Shown piece after piece: positions 6,283-10,663 of a stretch of DNA of 10,663 nt (position 1 is the first letter of the stretch; every line of letters starts with the position of its first letter). The translations under genes and the position numbers were made by a program. The stretch is taken from assembly GCA_964419445.1 (NCBI GenBank), contig CAYQPE010000064.1, forward strand, positions 1 to 10,663. Reading direction: 5' to 3'. Under the pieces are notes generated by a model. It saw nothing but the letters and a program-made list of their open reading frames with translations. It was not told the DNA's origin and searched no databases. Source of the DNA: JABHHG01 sp964419445. Lineage in GTDB: Bacteria; Fidelibacterota; Marinisomatia; SCGC-AAA003-L08; D37C17.

Positions 6283-7030
6283 ATACATAATATTATTTAT
6301 AATTTTAAGTTTTCAAAGTTTAAACAATAAATTATTGGGAGAAAATTTATTATTAAATACAGAGGCCTCTCCCCCTATTCTACAAAATAAAAACCTACAT
6401 CTATCAATTAATAATTTCACATATGCTAATCATCGGAAATATACTTTCTCAGGTGGTACACCCTATAAAAAAACACATCTTACTAATGAAAAAATTATTA
6501 GAACAGGTTCATTTCTAATCATAAGTCAATATTTAGTATATAAATATATTCTCCAACCTGGTTGGTGGTTTGGTGAAGAAGTAGATTTTCATTATGACCA
6601 TGATGAAAATTATGCAAAGTTAGCAGATAAATTTGGACATGCCTATAGTGGATATCTACTATCTAATCTTAATACTGACTTACTGCTTTCATCGGGGTTA
6701 ACTTGGAATAAATCGACTCTATATGGGGGACTAATTAGCTTCATTCAAATGTTTCAGCTAGAATANNNNNNNNNNNNNNNNNNNNNNNNNNNNNNNNNNN
6801 NNNNNNNNNNNNNNNNNNNNNNNNNNNNNNNNNNNNNNNNNNNNNNNNNNNNNNNNNNNNNNNNNAATTACTATTTTGGATTAGATTTTAATATACTTTC
6901 AGTTCTTCCCAACCATAATAGTCGTTGGCATTGGCTAGCTCAGACATTGAATTTTATCAAATTACCCTCACCTATGATAGAATTTACGAATGATGGAGAA
7001 AAAAAACATCTATTTTATCCATTGAAGTAA
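6272..7030 (+). CDS. DUF2279-family envelope protein, interrupted by an assembly gap
   Basis: The family is recognised from DKFGHAYSGYLLSNL followed by a hydrophobic helix and WNKSTLYGG, which match DUF2279 (Bacteroidetes proteins related to the periplasmic lipoprotein YfiM). The part after the gap (YYFGLDFNI onward) fits that family's C-terminus. The core that should carry the conserved acidic and WGFS-type motifs falls in the 100 N bases, so the length and that motif are unknown. No ATG is available. TTG 6335 is the first conventional alternative start, but the frame is open back to 6251 and encodes a signal-peptide-like segment (SYKYIILFIILSFQS) from CTG 6272, with AAAGGA just upstream. 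I prefer 6272, which overlaps the TPR stop by 11 bases. It is probably exported to the periplasm or outer membrane; function unknown. Confidence 0.72.
   Translation: MSYKYIILFIILSFQSLNNKLLGENLLLNTEASPPILQNKNLHLSINNFTYANHRKYTFSGGTPYKKTHLTNEKIIRTGSFLIISQYLVYKYILQPGWWFGEEVDFHYDHDENYAKLADKFGHAYSGYLLSNLNTDLLLSSGLTWNKSTLYGGLISFIQMFQLEXXXXXXXXXXXXXXXXXXXXXXXXXXXXXXXXXXNYYFGLDFNILSVLPNHNSRWHWLAQTLNFIKLPSPMIEFTNDGEKKHLFYPLK
6766..6865. other. Assembly gap of 100 N
   Basis: Exactly 100 unknown bases, the usual placeholder for a scaffold gap of unknown size. Both sides encode parts of the same DUF2279-type protein, so the join is probably right in order and orientation, but the true length, and hence the frame across it, is not known. 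Confidence 0.97.
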
Positions 7031-7049
7031 ATTAGCTTTAATTTAGAGT

Positions 7050-8423
7050 ATGAGAATCCTTCCAAAATATATCGTAAAAGAGCATTTTGTGCCCTTCATA
7101 ATGGCATTATTTGTACTCCTCTTTGTGCTTTTGGCAAATTTCCTTTTAAAAAGTATTGATAAATTTTTAGGAAAAGGATTAGATCTATTCCTCTTAATTG
7201 AATTTGTATTTTTAAACTTAGCATGGATTCTAGCCCTTACTGTTCCCATGGCCGTTTTGGTTGCCACGCTTATGGCATTTGGTCGGCTATCATCTGATAA
7301 TGAAATTTCTGCCATGCGTGCTTCTGGAACTGGATTTTTACAACTACTCATTCCTGCAGTTGGATTTGGTATTGTTGTAACGATTCTCATGATACTATTT
7401 AACAACTTTGCCTTACCCGAAATGAATCACAAAGCAAGATTATTATCATCTGATTTAAGTCGTAAACGGCCAGATTTAGATTTCGATGTAGGTTATTTTA
7501 TAAACTCTCTACCCAATAATAGTATCTTGTTGGGAGGGCGTGAAAATGATATTTTCAAGGATATAAAAATATTCAATAAAACCAATGGCATTGCTCAACG
7601 AACCATCACTGCAAAAACGGGAATTATTCGCACACTACAAGATGGGGTTTTACTGGATTTAAACGATGGAGTAATTCATGAGTTCACCAATAAGGATGAT
7701 GAATATCGACAAATTTATTTTGAAAATTATAAAGTGGTCATCCCTATCGATAATCTAAATTTAAACCGAAGAGATAGCAGTGTACGTGGCGATAGAGAAA
7801 TGAATTTCTCTATGATTAAAAATAAAATTGTTACCTTTCATGATAAAGTTGGAAAGATATATGAAAGAATCAATAGTCGATTAGAAAAAGAGTCTATAAT
7901 TCTAGATTCTAATTATACATCTAAAGAACAACTTGTTGCTCAAATTTCACAATATGAAAAACACATTGTAGATTCACTAAAATTAGCATCACCTATAAAA
8001 GTTGAAGCATTTAAACGACGTATCAAAAATTTACAACGGGGTATATCCAGTGATTTTTCTCTCATTAATTCATATCATCGCTCCATAAATAAATATGGTG
8101 TTGAACTCCATAAAAAGTTTTCCATTCCCTTGGCAAGTTTAGTTTTTATACTCATTGGTGCACCATTGGGTATTATGGCACGTAAGGGTAATTTTGCGGT
8201 GAATATGGCATTTAGTTTGGGGTTTTTTATAATCTACTGGGTATTTCTCATTGCTGGTGAGGAATTTGCCGACAGAGGTTCACTTTCACCCATCATCTCC
8301 ATGTGGTTGCCCAATGTAGTACTGGGTGTATTGGGAATTTTTCTCTGCATAAAAACTTCACGTGAACAAAACTTCTTTAATTTTGAACTTTTAAATATCT
8401 TAAAACGAAATAACAAATCATGA
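7050..8423 (+). CDS. LptF/LptG family lipopolysaccharide export permease
   Basis: A 457-residue inner-membrane protein of the YjgP/YjgQ family. In the Lpt complex, LptF and LptG with the ATPase LptB extract lipopolysaccharide from the inner membrane and pass it to the periplasmic bridge. Three N-terminal membrane segments (about 13-33, 46-75, 97-120) enclose the conserved cytoplasmic stretch GRLSSDNEISAMRASG (78-93). A periplasmic beta-rich domain spans about 135-240. Three C-terminal membrane segments follow (about 358-376, 383-402, 417-435), with the typical SIPLASLVFILIGAPLG. It exceeds the usual 350-400 residues because of a helical insert at about 253-345. LptF and LptG cannot be told apart here, and no second copy is in the window. 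ATG 7050 has only a weak ribosome site and lies 19 bases after the DUF2279 gene. Its stop overlaps the next start as ATGA. Confidence 0.92.
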   Translation: MRILPKYIVKEHFVPFIMALFVLLFVLLANFLLKSIDKFLGKGLDLFLLIEFVFLNLAWILALTVPMAVLVATLMAFGRLSSDNEISAMRASGTGFLQLLIPAVGFGIVVTILMILFNNFALPEMNHKARLLSSDLSRKRPDLDFDVGYFINSLPNNSILLGGRENDIFKDIKIFNKTNGIAQRTITAKTGIIRTLQDGVLLDLNDGVIHEFTNKDDEYRQIYFENYKVVIPIDNLNLNRRDSSVRGDREMNFSMIKNKIVTFHDKVGKIYERINSRLEKESIILDSNYTSKEQLVAQISQYEKHIVDSLKLASPIKVEAFKRRIKNLQRGISSDFSLINSYHRSINKYGVELHKKFSIPLASLVFILIGAPLGIMARKGNFAVNMAFSLGFFIIYWVFLIAGEEFADRGSLSPIISMWLPNVVLGVLGIFLCIKTSREQNFFNFELLNILKRNNKS

Positions 8424-8926
8424 TAAAATCTTTTAAAGGGAAAACTCCCACCATACCCAATTCTTGCTATATTTCTGAATCTGTAGATATAATTGGTGAT
8501 GTGGTTATGGGTGAGCATGTATCCATTTGGTTTGGTACCGTGGTAAGAGGTGATATGCACTCTATTAAAATTGGTGATAGGAGTAATATTCAAGATAATA
8601 GTGTTATTCATGTTACGACTGATGTCTCTCCCACCTCCATTGGAAATGATGTCACCATTGGCCACAATGCAATTGTTCACGGGGCAACCATAAAAGACCG
8701 TTGCCTTATTGGTATGGGTTCAATCATCATGGATGATGCTATTATTGGTGAGGGTTCTATTATAGGTGCAGGAACAGTAGTCCCCCCCAACATGAATGTG
8801 CCCCCCCGTTCTTTGGTTGTAGGACTCCCCGGTAAAATTGTTCGCCAAACCACTGATGAAGAATTGGAAATGATTATTGAACGGGCACAACATTATATTG
8901 ATTTTGCGTTAGAATACAAGGAATAA
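8420..8926 (+). CDS. Gamma-carbonic-anhydrase family protein (YrdA/PaaY type)
   Basis: A 168-residue left-handed beta-helix protein with hexapeptide repeats through about residue 140 and a C-terminal helix that packs on the trimer. Compared with the archaeal enzyme Cam, the structural and metal residues are present: R43 and D45 (VVRGD), Q58 and D59 (NIQDN), and zinc-binding H64, H82 and H87 (VIH and GHNAIVHG). It lacks the acidic loop that carries the proton-shuttle glutamate of Cam, as is usual for the short YrdA/PaaY/CaiE group. Carbonic anhydrase activity is therefore possible but unproven, and some relatives are thioesterases. The start overlaps the LptF/G stop by four bases. Two runs of seven C (8782-8788 and 8801-8807) encode the conserved VPP and VPPR turns. 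Confidence 0.93.
   Translation: MIKSFKGKTPTIPNSCYISESVDIIGDVVMGEHVSIWFGTVVRGDMHSIKIGDRSNIQDNSVIHVTTDVSPTSIGNDVTIGHNAIVHGATIKDRCLIGMGSIIMDDAIIGEGSIIGAGTVVPPNMNVPPRSLVVGLPGKIVRQTTDEELEMIIERAQHYIDFALEYKE
8918..8922 (+). promoter_or_regulatory. Shine-Dalgarno of the thymidine phosphorylase gene
   Basis: AAGGA lies 7 bases before ATG 8930, straddling the end of the preceding gene. It supports this start. Confidence 0.55.
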
Positions 8927-8929
8927 ACA

Positions 8930-10210
8930 ATGAATACCACGTCCCTAATTGAAAAAACATTGTCAAATAAACCACTTTCTAAAAATGAAATACTCTATCT
9001 GGTAAATGGATATACTCAGGAGAATATTTCTGATGACCAAATGACCGGTTGGCTCAAGGCAGTATTTACCCATGGTTTATCATCTTCTGAAACTGAAACT
9101 TATACTGAAGCACTTCTACATTCAGGTGAAATTTTAGATTTTTCTCACCTGCCAGGATATGTAATAGATAAACATAGTACTGGTGGCGTTGGTGATAAAG
9201 TTTCACTTATTTTAGGTCCAATACTTGCAGCATGTGGCTGTTATGTTCCCATGGTTGCTGGTAGAGGTCTTGCACATACCGGTGGTACTATTGATAAATT
9301 AGAAACCATCCCCAATTATAAATCTACGCTTTCATTAACAGATTTCTCTGCAATTGTTGAAGATATTGGAATATCCATAATTGGACAAACTTCTGAAATT
9401 TGTCCTGCTGACGGTAAAATTTATGCCCTTCGTGATGTTACTCAAACGGTGGCATCTTTCCCCCTTATCTGTGGAAGTATCATGAGTAAAAAAATTGCTG
9501 AAGGACTCAATGGATTAGTTTTAGACATTAAAACGGGAAATGGTGCGTTTATGGAGAATCAAACGGATGCATTTAAATTGGGGGATTTATTGGCATCAAC
9601 TGGCGAAGCACATGGCGTTTCTGTATATGCTGCCGTTACCGCTATGAATGAACCGTTAGGTAAATATTCGGGGAATTGGTGTGAAATAAAAGAAACTGTT
9701 GCTTCATTGCAGGGAAATGGCCCTGCAGATACAATGGAAGTTATATATCATTTGGGAGAAAAAGCGCTTTCATTGGCAAATATTGTATCTCCACAAGAAA
9801 AGATGGAGAACGTAATAGATAGTGGTCATGCGTATGAAATTTTTGAAAAGTTGGTCCATGCACATAATGGTGATACCGCTGCACTGCGTAACCACCAATT
9901 ACATCAACCCACAAATGAAATAACCATAAAAGCCAATACATCAGGATATATCTCAAATTTTCATACCCAAAATATAGGCTGGTGTATTGTGGATATGGGT
10001 GGAGGCCGACGACAATTATCAGATAATATTGATCCAACATCAGGTATAACATGCCATGCTAAATTAGGGCAATATGTTCAGCAGGGTGACCCCATTTTCA
10101 CGGCTTATTGTGCATCATCATCAAAATTAGATGGAATAATTGAACGCTTGGGCAAATCTGTTGAAATATCAGAAGAACCTCCTAAATTATCACCACGCAT
10201 TTTAAGATAG
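8930..10210 (+). CDS. deoA: Thymidine (pyrimidine-nucleoside) phosphorylase
   Basis: A 426-residue cytoplasmic salvage enzyme that splits thymidine with phosphate into thymine and deoxyribose-1-phosphate. It has the family's helical alpha domain, the glycine-rich phosphate loop KHSTGGVGDKVS (81-92), the signature GRGLAHTGGTIDKLE (111-125), base-contacting R168, S183 and K187, and the C-terminal domain with MGGGRRQLSDNIDP. Met108 matches the residue (Met111 of E. coli DeoA) associated with deoxyribose preference, where uridine-accepting enzymes tend to have Lys; this favours thymidine phosphorylase over Pdp. Two signature positions deviate: A110 replaces the phosphate-binding Ser (E. coli S113) and A115 replaces Gly. 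Residue equivalences are from memory of E. coli DeoA. It lies 3 bases after the hexapeptide gene and 15 before the ACT gene. Confidence 0.93.
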   Translation: MNTTSLIEKTLSNKPLSKNEILYLVNGYTQENISDDQMTGWLKAVFTHGLSSSETETYTEALLHSGEILDFSHLPGYVIDKHSTGGVGDKVSLILGPILAACGCYVPMVAGRGLAHTGGTIDKLETIPNYKSTLSLTDFSAIVEDIGISIIGQTSEICPADGKIYALRDVTQTVASFPLICGSIMSKKIAEGLNGLVLDIKTGNGAFMENQTDAFKLGDLLASTGEAHGVSVYAAVTAMNEPLGKYSGNWCEIKETVASLQGNGPADTMEVIYHLGEKALSLANIVSPQEKMENVIDSGHAYEIFEKLVHAHNGDTAALRNHQLHQPTNEITIKANTSGYISNFHTQNIGWCIVDMGGGRRQLSDNIDPTSGITCHAKLGQYVQQGDPIFTAYCASSSKLDGIIERLGKSVEISEEPPKLSPRILR

Positions 10211-10217
10211 AAAAGGA
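10211..10217 (+). promoter_or_regulatory. Shine-Dalgarno of the ACT-domain gene
   Basis: AAAAGGA lies 8 bases before ATG 10226 and fixes that start. Confidence 0.6.
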
Positions 10218-10225
10218 TTTACATC

Positions 10226-10663
10226 ATGAAGCATATTATCATCTCCGCATTTGGTAAAGACAAGCCTGGAATAGTATCGCATTTTACCGGTGTTATTACC
10301 TCACATGGCGGAAATATTGAAGAAAGCCGAATGACAAAACTGGGTACTGAATTTACCATAATGGTATTGGTAAGTGTATCTAAAGATTGGGGTGAATCAC
10401 TATCGGTTGCACTCAATGGAATACAAGAATTAGATATCTCCATAAAAGGAACATCCCATTTTGAATTGGACTCTAATATTCCTCAATGTAAAATCCATCT
10501 CTCTGGTGCTGACAATGAAGGCCTTGTTCATAAAGTTGCTGAAATTTTAGCCGATAAAGGTATAAATATTGAAGAAATGGAAACCAATACTGAAAACGCG
10601 CCAATTTCAGGCACCACCCTATTTACCATGGATGCTCGGGTGAGCCATCCCCAATTAGATATC
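10226..10663 (+). CDS. Tandem ACT-domain protein, GcvR-like (partial, runs off the window)
   Basis: The frame is open from ATG 10226 to the last base, giving 146 residues without a stop. The first ACT domain (about 3-75) has FGKDKPGIVSHFTGVI and GGNIEESRMTKLG. The second (about 86-146) has LSGADNEGLVHKVAEILADKGINIEEME. Two ACT domains in a protein of this size match the glycine-cleavage repressor GcvR and related small amino-acid-sensing proteins. Since those are usually about 170-190 residues, perhaps 25-45 residues are missing. ACT domains bind amino acids at dimer interfaces. There is no DNA-binding domain, and GcvR itself acts through a partner, so the real role here is open. It starts 15 bases after deoA with a good Shine-Dalgarno and is likely cotranscribed. 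Confidence 0.85.
   Translation, partial: MKHIIISAFGKDKPGIVSHFTGVITSHGGNIEESRMTKLGTEFTIMVLVSVSKDWGESLSVALNGIQELDISIKGTSHFELDSNIPQCKIHLSGADNEGLVHKVAEILADKGINIEEMETNTENAPISGTTLFTMDARVSHPQLDI

Noticed and set aside
7028..7043. AAATTA-GCTT-TAATTT hairpin as a terminator after the DUF2279 gene
   Set aside because: The stem is six weak A/T pairs with no following T run, so it is unlikely to stop transcription.
8782..8807. Two runs of seven C as a phase-variation switch
   Set aside because: Both runs encode the conserved VPP turns of the family and the frame is intact. There is no sign that slippage is used, though they are possible sequencing-error spots.
10219..10443. Minus-strand 74-residue frame at the right edge
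   Set aside because: It overlaps the plus-strand ACT-domain gene, which has clear motifs and a Shine-Dalgarno.

Overview
The window is AT-rich bacterial DNA from a draft or metagenomic scaffold, since it contains a 100-base run of N. An LptF/LptG-type lipopolysaccharide permease and a DUF2279-type envelope protein with a signal-like N-terminus point to a Gram-negative cell. The mix of DUF2279, an enlarged LptF/G, a GAF/PAS adenylate cyclase and long TPR proteins would fit the Bacteroidetes/Marinimicrobia (FCB) side of the tree. That placement is an impression from gene content and was not tested. Many starts lack a strong Shine-Dalgarno (SD) sequence, but several have a clear one.

Left edge (1-447): the 5' two thirds of a tRNA-Pro(UGG) lies on the minus strand. 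Behind it is a possible 34-residue membrane peptide, also on minus, and then AT-rich DNA that holds a candidate promoter for the plus strand and a small palindrome.

Centre (448-6282): five plus-strand genes are packed as one likely operon with junctions of -4, -8, +11 and +1 bases. They encode an unrecognised 227-residue protein; a 504-residue coiled-coil rod made of 13.5 copies of an exactly 36-residue repeat with no insertions or deletions; a GAF-GAF-PAS class III adenylate cyclase with a full catalytic residue set and a cyclic-nucleotide-binding NKFDE motif in GAF2; and two TPR proteins that look like one solenoid split over two frames. A cyclase coupled to a rod and a TPR scaffold is the most unusual content here. 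No cAMP effector is visible in the window.

Right part (6272-10663): still on the plus strand are a DUF2279-type envelope protein interrupted by the assembly gap, an LptF/LptG permease with an extra helical insert, a gamma-carbonic-anhydrase-family hexapeptide-repeat protein (ATGA overlap with lptF/G), a thymidine phosphorylase, and a tandem ACT-domain protein cut by the window end. These are mostly housekeeping (LPS export, nucleoside salvage, amino-acid sensing). No convincing rho-independent terminator was seen anywhere, so the plus-strand genes may be read through, possibly with internal promoters.
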